64,000 nt of DNA, taken from contig NZ_CP059997.1 of the NCBI RefSeq assembly GCF_018736145.1, positions 2,541,501 to 2,605,500 on the forward strand, read 5' to 3'. Below, one piece after another: positions 6,687 through 14,181 of this stretch. The notes under the pieces are model-generated. The model searched no databases. It saw only the letters and a list, made by a program, of their open reading frames with translations, and was not told where the DNA came from. The DNA comes from Amycolatopsis sp. CA-230715. Lineage in GTDB: Bacteria > Actinomycetota > Actinomycetes > Mycobacteriales > Pseudonocardiaceae. Position numbers and translations under genes: made by a program. The stretch's first letter is position 1. The number at the start of each line of letters is the position of its first letter.

Positions 6687-8369
6687 TTGGGCGACGTCGA
6701 CTACGACGCCATCGTGATCGGGGCCGGGTTCGCCGGTCTGCACATGCTTTCCGAACTGCGCAAGAACGGGTTCACCTGCCGCGCCTTCGAAACCGGCGGC
6801 GGGGTCGGCGGCACGTGGTACTGGAACCGGTACCCCGGCGCGCGCTGCGACATCGAGAGCCTCGACTACTGCTACCTGCACGATCGCGAGCTGCACCGGG
6901 ACTGGCGGTGGACCGAGCGGTTCGCCACCGGGCCGGAGATCCGGCGCTACGCCGAGCACTTCGCCGAGCGGGCGGGCGTGCTCGGTTCGATCACCTTCGG
7001 CACCAGGGTCACCGCGGCCGCCTTCGACCCGACCTCCTCGACCTGGCTGGTGCGCACCGAGCACGGCACCGAGGTGCGGTGCCGGTTCCTGATCACCGCG
7101 GTCGGCTGCGTGTCCGCCGCCCAGATCCCGGACATCACCGGCGCGGCGCGGTTCCGCGGCGAGCGCTTCCACACCGGGCGGTGGCCGCACGAGCCGGTCG
7201 ACCTCGCCGGGAAGCGGGTCGGCGTCATCGGCACCGGGTCCTCGGGGATCCAGGTGATCCCGGAGATCGCCGCGCGCGCCGCGGCGGTCGTGGTGTTCCA
7301 GCGGACCGCGAACTTCAGCGTCCCGGCGAGGAACCGGCCGCTGACCGAGGCCGAGCTGGCCGCGGAGCCGGGGCGGTACGAAGAGCGCGTCGCGCTGGCG
7401 AGCACGACCCGGTTCGGGCACGTGGTGTCCGGCACCGGACAGTCCATTCTGGACACCGAACCCGCCGAACGGGAGGCCGCGCTGGAACGGCGGTGGGCCG
7501 CTGGCGGCACCGGGATCGTGGCGACCTTCACCGACACCGGCCGCGATCTCGAAGCCAACGCGCTGCTCGCGGATTTCGTCCGCGGCAAGATCAGGGACAC
7601 CGTGACCGATCCCGGCACGGCGGAGCGGCTCGTCCCCCGCGACCATCCCATCGGCACGAAACGGCTCTGCGTCGACTCCGGCTACTTCGACACGTTCAAC
7701 GCCGACCACGTGCGGCTCGTCGATTTGCGCACGGAGCCGATCGACGAAATCACCGAGGACGGCGTCCGCACCGAACACGCGAGCTACCCGCTCGACGTAC
7801 TGGTCTACGCCACCGGTTACGACGCGTTCACCGGCGCGCTGACCCGGATCGAGATCACCGGCAGGGACGGCGTTCCGCTGGCGAAGCGCTGGGAGTCCGG
7901 GCCCGAGACCTACCTGGGGCTGGCGGTCGCCGGGTTCCCGAACCTGTTCACCATCACCGGCCCCGGCAGCACCACGGTCCTGTCGAACGTGCTCCGGGCC
8001 ATCGAGCACCACGTCTCCTGGATCACGGACCTGCTGCGGCACCTGCGATCCACCGGCGAAGTGGCCGAAGCCGAACAGGAAGCGCAGGAGGACTGGACGC
8101 GCCAGGTCGCCGAGGCGGCGAGCCGAACGCTCTACCACCACGCCGATTCCTACTACCTCGGCGCGAACATCGACGGCAAGGCACGGGTGTTCATGCCCTA
8201 CGCCGGTGGTCTGGACGTCTACCGCGGCATCTGCGACGCCGTCGCCCGCGACGGGTACCGCGGATTCGCACTGTCGAAAACAACACTGTCGAGAACGGCA
8301 CTCTCTAAAACAGCACTGTCAAGAACGGCACTCTCTAAAACAGCACTGTCGCGTGTGGACGAAGCATGA
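6687..8369 (+). CDS. Type I Baeyer-Villiger / flavin-containing monooxygenase
   Basis: The roughly 560-residue FAD/NADPH monooxygenase has an N-terminal Rossmann motif VIGAGFAGLHML. The Baeyer-Villiger fingerprint F-x-G-x3-H-x3-W-P is present as FRGERFHTGRWP (about residues 157-168), and a second nucleotide-binding motif VIGTGSSGIQV follows immediately. Such enzymes turn ketones into esters or lactones. TTG at 6687 is chosen because ACGAGGA sits six bases upstream and the Rossmann fold begins nine residues later. The C-terminus is odd: after GFALSKT the last 30 residues are a tandem 10-residue repeat (LSRTALSKTA) encoded by 30-bp DNA repeats. The stop overlaps the following MFS gene (ATGA), so the two are co-translated. 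Confidence 0.88.
   Translation: MGDVDYDAIVIGAGFAGLHMLSELRKNGFTCRAFETGGGVGGTWYWNRYPGARCDIESLDYCYLHDRELHRDWRWTERFATGPEIRRYAEHFAERAGVLGSITFGTRVTAAAFDPTSSTWLVRTEHGTEVRCRFLITAVGCVSAAQIPDITGAARFRGERFHTGRWPHEPVDLAGKRVGVIGTGSSGIQVIPEIAARAAAVVVFQRTANFSVPARNRPLTEAELAAEPGRYEERVALASTTRFGHVVSGTGQSILDTEPAEREAALERRWAAGGTGIVATFTDTGRDLEANALLADFVRGKIRDTVTDPGTAERLVPRDHPIGTKRLCVDSGYFDTFNADHVRLVDLRTEPIDEITEDGVRTEHASYPLDVLVYATGYDAFTGALTRIEITGRDGVPLAKRWESGPETYLGLAVAGFPNLFTITGPGSTTVLSNVLRAIEHHVSWITDLLRHLRSTGEVAEAEQEAQEDWTRQVAEAASRTLYHHADSYYLGANIDGKARVFMPYAGGLDVYRGICDAVARDGYRGFALSKTTLSRTALSKTALSRTALSKTALSRVDEA
8270..8350 (+). repeat. 30-bp tandem repeat within the monooxygenase 3' end
   Basis: Two complete, almost identical 30-bp units start at 8285 and 8315 (they differ at one base, GTCGAGAAC versus GTCAAGAAC). 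Partial units flank them on both sides. The repeat keeps the reading frame and encodes LSRTALSKTA. It is much less GC-rich than its surroundings and is the kind of array that changes length by slippage. Confidence 0.85.
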
Positions 8370-9763
8370 GCCGTCCACTGTCGACACTCGGGCTCGGCGT
8401 GGTGCTGCTGGGCACCCTGCTGCCGATGATGGACTCGTTCATCGTCAACGTCGCGCTGCCCACGATCGCGGGGGAACTCGGCGCGGGCACCGCCGATCTG
8501 GAACTCGTCGTCGCGGGGTACGGCATCGCGTTCACCCTCCTGCTGGTGCTCAGCGGGCGGCTCGGGGACGCCTTCGGCCGCAGGCGGGTGCTCGTGCTCG
8601 GGCTGCTGGGTTTCGTGCTCGCCTCGCTGCTGTGCGCGCTCGCGACCTCCCCCGGCTGGCTGATCGCCGCGCGGGTGCTGCAGGGCGCGACGGCGGCGCT
8701 GATCCCGCCGCAGGTGCTCGGCACGATCCAGGCCGCCGTGCCGCCCGACCGGCGGGCGCGGGCGATGAGCCGGTACGCGGCGGTCAGCGGGCTGGCGGCG
8801 ATACTGGGGCTGCTCCTCGGCGGGGTGCTCGTGCACGCCGATCTGTGGGGCACCTCGTGGCGGCTGATCTTCCTGGTCAACCTGCCGCTCGGACTGGCTG
8901 CCGCGGCGCTGACCGTGTTCGTCGTCCCCGACACGAGATCGGAGCATCCGGCCGGGGTGGACCTGCGGGGCACCGCGCTGCTGGGCGCGATGGTGCTGGC
9001 GCTGCTCGTCCCGGTCAACCGCGGTCAGGTACTCGGCTGGCCACTGTGGACGGTCGTGCTGCTCGCCTGCGTCCCGGTGCTGGCGATCCTGTTGTGGCGT
9101 ACCGAAAAACGCGTGGCATCCGCCGGGTCGGTGCCGTTGCTGCCGCCGTCGGTGCTCACCGAGCCGAAGGTGCGCGGCGGCCTGCTCCTGCTCGCGCCGT
9201 TCCTGGCGGCGTGGGCGGGATTCCTGTTCGCGCTGCCGCTGACGCTGCAGCACGGGTTCGGCCTCGACCCGCTGCTCGCCGGGCTCGCCGTGGTCCCGAT
9301 GTCGCTGGCGTTCCTGCTCGGCTCGTTCGCGGTCCCCGCCCTGCGCACCAGGCTGGGCGACCGGGTGACCCCGTACGGCGCGCTGGTGCAGGGAGCCGGT
9401 GTCGCGTGGCTGCTGGCGGCGCTTCCCCTCGGCTGGCTCGGCGGCTCGGTGTGGAGCGCGCTGCCGGGGCTGGTGCTGATCGGGCTCGGCCAGGCACTGG
9501 TGGTGGGTGCCGCGAACATCTCGGTACTCGGCGCGGTGCCCACCGCGTACGCGGGTGTCGGCGGCGGGCTGCTGGTGACCGTTCAGCAGGGTTCGATGGC
9601 GATCGGCGTGGCCGTGTTCGGGACCGTGTTCGCCGCGATGCTGACCGGGTACGGGCACGCGACGGCGTTCGGCGTCGTGCTGGCGGTCCAGCTCGTCACC
9701 GGGATCGCCGTCGCGTACACCGCCCGCACCAAGGAATCCCGTGTCGCGGCACCGGTCAGCTGA
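8366..9763 (+). CDS. MFS drug/metabolite exporter, EmrB/QacA (DHA2, 14-TMS) type
   Basis: The 465-residue protein has about 14 hydrophobic segments. MMDSFIVNVALPTIA in TM1 is the DHA2 motif D1 region, and SGRLGDAFGRRRVL is the MFS loop 2-3 motif A. It is a proton-driven exporter of drugs or natural products. The ATG overlaps the monooxygenase stop (ATGA), so both are made together. It converges on the peptide/adenylase operon (9756-11720) with an eight-base overlap at the 3' ends, and could export that locus's product. Confidence 0.88.
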   Translation: MSRPLSTLGLGVVLLGTLLPMMDSFIVNVALPTIAGELGAGTADLELVVAGYGIAFTLLLVLSGRLGDAFGRRRVLVLGLLGFVLASLLCALATSPGWLIAARVLQGATAALIPPQVLGTIQAAVPPDRRARAMSRYAAVSGLAAILGLLLGGVLVHADLWGTSWRLIFLVNLPLGLAAAALTVFVVPDTRSEHPAGVDLRGTALLGAMVLALLVPVNRGQVLGWPLWTVVLLACVPVLAILLWRTEKRVASAGSVPLLPPSVLTEPKVRGGLLLLAPFLAAWAGFLFALPLTLQHGFGLDPLLAGLAVVPMSLAFLLGSFAVPALRTRLGDRVTPYGALVQGAGVAWLLAALPLGWLGGSVWSALPGLVLIGLGQALVVGAANISVLGAVPTAYAGVGGGLLVTVQQGSMAIGVAVFGTVFAAMLTGYGHATAFGVVLAVQLVTGIAVAYTARTKESRVAAPVS

Positions 9764-10253
9764 TCGCGGCCTTGTCGACCGCCGCGATGTCCGCCAGCGA
9801 CATGTCCAGTTCCTGGTGCAGGAAGCGCACCATCGTCCAGTGCGGCAGCGCGCCCTCGTCGAACGGGCCGAACTCCATGCAGTACAAGGGAATCCAGCGC
9901 AACGCCTCTTCCGCGGAGCGCTCGCGGGGCGGTTCTTCCTGATATTCGGTGTAACTGATGCTGCGGTGCTCGACGAAGAACCCGCCGGGCAGCCGCCGGC
10001 AGAAGTCCCGGTATTCGCGGGTCTGCAGGATCAGGTAGTGCCAGATCTCGTCGATCTCCTGCTCGACGGGGAGGAACAGGCCCGCGAGCTCGTCGGAGTG
10101 CGCGGAGACCAGGTAGAGGTAGCGCAGGCATTCGAGGGTCTGCCGTTCGACGTACTCGACCGGCTCGCCGGTCTTCCCGGTGAAGTACTCGACGACCTCG
10201 GCGTACAGCGGTTCTCCCAGCAGGGAACGGAGTCGCGCGGCGGAAACGGGCAT
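9756..10253 (-). CDS. Small protein with EIDEIWHYLI motif (glycine-rich-domain-protein/DUF1399-like)
   Basis: This acidic 165-residue protein has no signal peptide. Its best feature is VEQEIDEIWHYLILQTREYRDFC (about residues 62-84 when read with flanks), which resembles the D-x2-W-H-x-H-x9-Y-x2-F-C motif of DUF1399/GRDP proteins of unknown biochemical role. A second Trp/His-rich patch (ALPHWTMVRFLHQE) lies near the C-terminus. Its AGGAGAG ribosome site overlaps the stop of the adenylating-enzyme gene seven bases upstream, so the two are translationally coupled. It is probably a partner or tailoring protein of the peptide locus. The family match is by motif only. Confidence 0.55.
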   Translation of the reverse strand: MPVSAARLRSLLGEPLYAEVVEYFTGKTGEPVEYVERQTLECLRYLYLVSAHSDELAGLFLPVEQEIDEIWHYLILQTREYRDFCRRLPGGFFVEHRSISYTEYQEEPPRERSAEEALRWIPLYCMEFGPFDEGALPHWTMVRFLHQELDMSLADIAAVDKAAIS

Positions 10254-10260
10254 GGCTCTC

Positions 10261-11508
10261 CTAAGCTCGGCCGGATTCGGGGTGGAGCCAGGCGTACTTG
10301 CCGGACTTGCCGATCGGGATGTGGTCGCGGTGCGCCGGTTCGACGGTCAACTCCAGGTTCTCGGCCAGTGCCGCGGTCAGGGAATCCGCGGTGGACCTCT
10401 CGAGTGGCGCGCCGTCGAAGGTGGTGTACTCCAGTTCCCCGGTCCCCGCCCCCGTCATCCGCAGCCGGTAGAGGAACACCGAAGGCGCGCGTTCGCCGAT
10501 CCACCGGTCGAGATCACCGTGGCACAGCAGGGTGGAGCCGACGCGGATCAGCTCCTTTTCCCTGCCGCAGAACCGCGCGATCCGCCCGGGATCGGGACTC
10601 CCATCCACGGTGCGCGCGCAATCGCCGGACCGGTACCGAATGAGCGGCATGTGCGGATTCCGGACGCTGGAGACGATGAGGGAGAACAAGGTGCTGCCGG
10701 GCTCGACCGGAATCAGTTCGACCTTCATCTGGTCGAGGTAAGGGTGGTAGCGCCGGTCCTTGTCGCTGTAGTACAGGTAACCGAGTTCGGTGCTGCCGAA
10801 AAGATCGATGATCGGGCAGTCGAAGTGCTCGCGCAGGAATCGGGAGACGTTGTCCGGGGTGTATTCGTAGGCGTGGATTATGCTGTCCGGCCTCGGCAAC
10901 CGATCGGCCAGGTCCCAGTGCCGCGTTTTGCGCACCAGGTGCGCGAGATGGTAGCTCGAACAATCGAGGTGATAACGGCCGTCCGGATGAGCGGACCGCG
11001 TTTCTTCGATTTCGTCGAGCATTCCGGAGACGTCTTCGCGGGTCCACTCCGCCGGGTCGAGGCGCTGGTTGAGGTAAACGGTGCGATCGTCGAGTCGCCG
11101 GTCCGCGAGGCTCGGCCGCCCGGCCGGTTCCTCGCCGCGCGCTTTCGCTCTGACCCGCGCGACGTGTTCGGTGGCGAGCACCGTGGTGAGCGAAACGCGC
11201 GGGCAACCGTCCGCCCAGGTGTGCGCAATGTCCGGGTGCTCGCTCCAGAGCCGGTAGTAGGACTTGAGCAGGAAGTACGGCGGCCGGATGAGCTGCATCC
11301 GCGCGTGGTTCGTCCCGGTGGACAGCACGTACTCCGCGGCGCCCGACTCCAGCGCCGCCGCGAGTTCCGGTGTCATCCAGTTGTCCGGGAACCCGCTGGC
11401 GATGACGTCTTTTTCGAGAATGGGGAAGTCACCGCTGGCCAGCGCGTCCCGGTACAGCGGGACACCGCGGACCCGCTCGATCATTTCGGCGGGGAGCTGA
11501 TTCGTCAT
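10261..11508 (-). CDS. PaaK/phenylacetate-CoA-ligase-like adenylate-forming enzyme
   Basis: The 415-residue protein has ANL-superfamily features of the PaaK/F390-synthetase branch: a STGTNHAR phosphate-loop-like segment (about residue 64), DLFGSTELGYLYYSD (adenine/metal-binding SxTE motif, about residue 225) and LIRYRSGDCA (the Y-x-S/T-G-D motif). A C-terminal domain ends in GKSGKYAWLHPE, where a lysine could act as the adenylation lysine. It should activate a carboxylate as acyl-AMP. ATG 11508 with AAAGG upstream is favoured over the GTG two codons earlier. The gene lies 65 bp downstream of a 48-codon peptide gene and next to the EIDEIWH protein, so the activated carboxylate may belong to, or be attached to, the peptide. 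That role is inference. Confidence 0.72.
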   Translation of the reverse strand: MTNQLPAEMIERVRGVPLYRDALASGDFPILEKDVIASGFPDNWMTPELAAALESGAAEYVLSTGTNHARMQLIRPPYFLLKSYYRLWSEHPDIAHTWADGCPRVSLTTVLATEHVARVRAKARGEEPAGRPSLADRRLDDRTVYLNQRLDPAEWTREDVSGMLDEIEETRSAHPDGRYHLDCSSYHLAHLVRKTRHWDLADRLPRPDSIIHAYEYTPDNVSRFLREHFDCPIIDLFGSTELGYLYYSDKDRRYHPYLDQMKVELIPVEPGSTLFSLIVSSVRNPHMPLIRYRSGDCARTVDGSPDPGRIARFCGREKELIRVGSTLLCHGDLDRWIGERAPSVFLYRLRMTGAGTGELEYTTFDGAPLERSTADSLTAALAENLELTVEPAHRDHIPIGKSGKYAWLHPESGRA

Positions 11509-11522
11509 GGGCACCTTTCACA

Positions 11523-11559
11523 CCGGTGTCCGACGACCGGAACGGCCGCCGGACACCGG
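11523..11559 (-). terminator. Intercistronic hairpin between peptide gene and adenylating-enzyme gene
   Basis: Perfect 10-bp arms CCGGTGTCCG (11523-11532) and CGGACACCGG (11550-11559) enclose a 17-base loop. They sit between the peptide stop (11574) and the adenylase start (11508). There is no U-tract, so it may be a partial terminator or RNA-stability element that keeps enzyme expression below that of the peptide, as is common in peptide biosynthetic operons. Confidence 0.65.
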
Positions 11560-11573
11560 CACCGAGGATTTAC

Positions 11574-11720
11574 TCAGCCGTTGCCTGCCTGCGGGCGCGA
11601 AATGCAACCCTCCTTGGCCCGGGAAATGCAGCCGTCCTTGTTCGCGCTCGGCGCCGAATTCGCCGCGACCCACTTGGACCACACGTTTTCCTGCGCGAGC
11701 ACCTTGACCAGCTTGTCCAT
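11574..11720 (-). CDS. Candidate RiPP-like precursor peptide with duplicated GCISR motif (48 aa)
   Basis: This short gene has ATG at 11720 with GGAGGT five bases upstream. It lies 50-60 bases downstream of a near-consensus promoter (TTGACA, 18-bp spacer, TACTTT). The N-terminal half (MDKLVKVLAQENVWSKWVAA) is amphipathic and leader-like, and NSAPSA forms a linker. The C-terminal part is NKDGCISRAKEGCISRPQ followed by AGNG, so [DE]GCISR occurs twice ten residues apart. A strong promoter, an own ribosome site, an intercistronic hairpin and co-directional modifying-enzyme genes are typical of a modified-peptide precursor. No classical RiPP enzyme (YcaO, LanM, radical SAM) is adjacent, and the family was not recognised. 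The alternative is a small regulatory or metal-binding peptide. Confidence 0.7.
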   Translation of the reverse strand: MDKLVKVLAQENVWSKWVAANSAPSANKDGCISRAKEGCISRPQAGNG

Positions 11721-11775
11721 GCCATACCTCCGAACGGGATGCGGACCGCGAGACCGAGACGATCATCGCTCCCTC

Positions 11776-11805
11776 AAAGTAAAGGGATTGCAAAGGACCT
11801 GTCAA
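11776..11805 (-). promoter_or_regulatory. Near-consensus sigma-70-type promoter for the GCISR peptide gene
   Basis: On the minus strand TTGACA (11805-11800) is separated by 18 bases from TACTTT (11781-11776). Transcription would start near 11769, giving a leader of about 50 nt before the peptide ATG. A perfect -35 hexamer is rare in such a GC-rich genome and suggests strong expression. Confidence 0.6.
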
Positions 11806-11946
11806 CACGCCTTGAAGGTCCAGCAGGGGTCAAATCCGGGTGAAACTCTACGCAGAGTCGCCGGACCGAGCGGATTCCGGCAGAGTTCCCGATTTCGTTG
11901 CTCGAAATCGGTGAACCAGCGTGATCCCGCACTCAGCCGGCGAAGC

Positions 11947-13107
11947 TCACCACTCCACCACGATCGACGCGGGCCCCTGATCGACGTACAGCTCCTCGCG
12001 CGTCCTCGTCCACGGAATCCGCGCGACCGGGGTCACCGGGCGCAGCCCCGGCAATGTCCGCGCCAGCGCGCGAAACGCCTCGGTCAGCTCCACCCGCGCC
12101 AAGGCCGCGCCGACGCAGTGGTGCGCACCGTGCCCGAAAGCGACGTGCCCGGTCGCCGAGCGGGTGAGCGCGAAGCGGTCCGGATCGGGGAACCTTTCCG
12201 GGTCGCGGTTGGCGGCGTCCAGCGGAACCAGCACCGCTTCCCCCGCCGCGATGCGCTCGCCGTGCAGTTCGACGTCGTGGTGCGCGTACCGGACTACCGC
12301 GACTCCGGTACGCCCCGACTGGTACCGCAGCACCTCCTCGACGGCGGCACCGAGCAACGAGGGTCGTTCACGCAATTGCCGAAACCCGTTGTCCGGGGCC
12401 AGCAAGAGCACGCCGACGGAAATCGCGTTCGCGGTCGTGCCGTATCCGCCGAGCAGCAGGGAGGTCGCGACCTGGACCAGCTCGTCGGTCGACAGGGCGA
12501 CCCCGTCCTCGTCGTGCAGTGCGATCAACGCGCTCAGCAGATCGTCACCGGGCGCTCGTCGTTTGCGCGCCACCACCTCTGACAGGTAGGCGGTCAGCCG
12601 TTCCCACACGGCGAGCGCTCCGGTGCCGTCCTCGATGGCATCCGCGCGTTCCCGGAACTCCTCGCGGTCCGCTTCGGGAATTCCCAGGTAGGTGCCGATC
12701 ACCGCGAGCGGCAGCGGCCGGGCCAGTGCCCCGACGATGTCCGCCCGCGGCCCACCCGCCGCCATCGCGTCGACCAGTTCGGCCGCGAACCCCGCGACGC
12801 GAGGCGCCAAGTCCTGCACCTGGCGCGCGGCGAATGCCTTCGACACCAGTCCCCGCAACCGGGTGTGCTCGGGCGGATCCTGCATCAGCGAGGCGTTGCC
12901 CGGCACGCTCGCGCCAGGTGGCTGAACACCGAGCCGGGCGTCGGACAACACGGCACGCACGTCGTCGTACCGCGTCACGAGCCACGCGGACTGGTCGCCC
13001 CACACCGTCACCCGCGACAGGGGACTTTTTTCGCGCAGCCGCGCGTATTCCGGCGGCGGGCCCAGCGAATCCGGGCGAGGGAACGGGAACGCGGGCGCGT
13101 GCGACAT
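11947..13107 (-). CDS. Cytochrome P450 (I-helix acid missing)
   Basis: The 386-residue soluble bacterial P450 has an intact heme loop FGHGAHHCVGAALAR and a K-helix ExxR (EEVLRYQ). The I-helix reads LLLGGYGTTAN, where the usual A/G-G-x-E/D-T-T has Gly in place of the acid, although both Thr residues remain. ATG 13107 with GGAGGAC seven bases upstream is preferred to longer frames. It lies 226 bp upstream of the GCISR peptide gene on the same strand and 25 bp downstream of a WYL regulator. It may therefore tailor the peptide or its acyl partner. The start and family are secure; the substrate is unknown. Confidence 0.88.
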   Translation of the reverse strand: MSHAPAFPFPRPDSLGPPPEYARLREKSPLSRVTVWGDQSAWLVTRYDDVRAVLSDARLGVQPPGASVPGNASLMQDPPEHTRLRGLVSKAFAARQVQDLAPRVAGFAAELVDAMAAGGPRADIVGALARPLPLAVIGTYLGIPEADREEFRERADAIEDGTGALAVWERLTAYLSEVVARKRRAPGDDLLSALIALHDEDGVALSTDELVQVATSLLLGGYGTTANAISVGVLLLAPDNGFRQLRERPSLLGAAVEEVLRYQSGRTGVAVVRYAHHDVELHGERIAAGEAVLVPLDAANRDPERFPDPDRFALTRSATGHVAFGHGAHHCVGAALARVELTEAFRALARTLPGLRPVTPVARIPWTRTREELYVDQGPASIVVEW

Positions 13108-13132
13108 AGACCAGTCCTCCCCAGTGGCAATC

Positions 13133-14098
13133 TCAGTGTCGAGAATACGCGGCATCGGCGAAGCGCTGGGCGAGCCGCGCGAAAGCTTCCCGCAATTCGG
13201 CCGGTCCGACGACTTCGACATCGGCGTCGAAGCGGCCGATGGCGGCGGCCAGGCCTGGCCAGGACCACGAGCCGAGGGACAGGCGGCAGCGGGCGGGGCC
13301 GAGTTCTTCGACGAGTCCGTCACCCGCGTAGCGCGACACCTCGGCGGCGGGCAGATCGAGGATCACTTCGCCGCGGCACGGCCAGTCGCCGATCCCGTCG
13401 GCGCCCCGGAACCGGCTCGTCACGAAGGCGGCCACCTCGCCGCCGGGGACTTCGCGCGGGGTGAAGCGGGGGCCGGTCGGGGTGCGCGGGGTGATCCGGT
13501 CGGCGCGGAAGGTGCGCCAGTCCGCGCGGTCGAGGTCCCAGGCGACGAGGTACCAGCGACCGCCCCTGACGACGAGGTGGTGGGGCTCGACCCGGCGCGG
13601 CGGCGGATCGGCGCCGCGGTCGCCGTCCACCGGGTCGTGGTCGAAGCGCAGCACTTCGCGGGCATGGACCGCGGCGCTCAGCGCCATCAGCACACCGGCG
13701 CCGATCGAAGGCTGACGCCCGACGGCGGTCACGTCGAAGGTGTCGATGCGGCGGCGCAGCCGGGACGGCATGACCTGGCGGACGGTGTGCAGCGCGCGCA
13801 CCGCGGCCTCCCCGATCCCGGTGTCCCCGGCGACGGCTTGGAGCGCGACGGCGAGCGCGGTCGCTTGCTCGTCGTCGAACAGCAGCGGCGGCAACTCCGC
13901 GCCCGCCTCGAGCCGGTAGCCGCCGTCCGGGCCCTTGACGGCCACGATCGGATAGCCGAGTTCGCGGAGCCGGTCGACGTCGCGGCGCACGGTGCGCTGG
14001 CTGACTTCCAGCCGTTCGGCCAGCACCGTGCCTGGCCAGTCCCGGCGCGCCTGGAGCAGCGAGAGCAACGACAGCAGTCGCGCGGAGGTCTTCTGCAT
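13133..14098 (-). CDS. WYL-domain transcriptional regulator (DeoR-type HTH)
   Basis: The 321-residue regulator has an N-terminal HTH (ARLLSLLSLLQARRDWPGT..., recognition region VSQRTVRRDVDRLRELGYPI), a glycine-rich hinge and a central WYL domain. The WYL segment (HHLVVRGGRWYLVAWDLDR) contains the W-Y-L motif at about residues 182-184. WYL domains sense nucleic acid or small ligands and often control mobile, stress or specialised-metabolism genes. The gene is immediately upstream of the P450 on the same strand and divergent from the winged-helix gene at 14182, so it could regulate either. Confidence 0.85.
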   Translation of the reverse strand: MQKTSARLLSLLSLLQARRDWPGTVLAERLEVSQRTVRRDVDRLRELGYPIVAVKGPDGGYRLEAGAELPPLLFDDEQATALAVALQAVAGDTGIGEAAVRALHTVRQVMPSRLRRRIDTFDVTAVGRQPSIGAGVLMALSAAVHAREVLRFDHDPVDGDRGADPPPRRVEPHHLVVRGGRWYLVAWDLDRADWRTFRADRITPRTPTGPRFTPREVPGGEVAAFVTSRFRGADGIGDWPCRGEVILDLPAAEVSRYAGDGLVEELGPARCRLSLGSWSWPGLAAAIGRFDADVEVVGPAELREAFARLAQRFADAAYSRH

Positions 14099-14181
14099 GA
14101 CCCCATCGTGCCCGGAGAAGCGGACACGTCCTGGCCGCTATTCCTGCGAGAGTGGCCACGCACCCGATCCGAAAGGCCCGC

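Noticed and set aside
8270..8350. CRISPR array
   Set aside because: The 30-bp units are contiguous with no spacers and lie in frame inside a gene.
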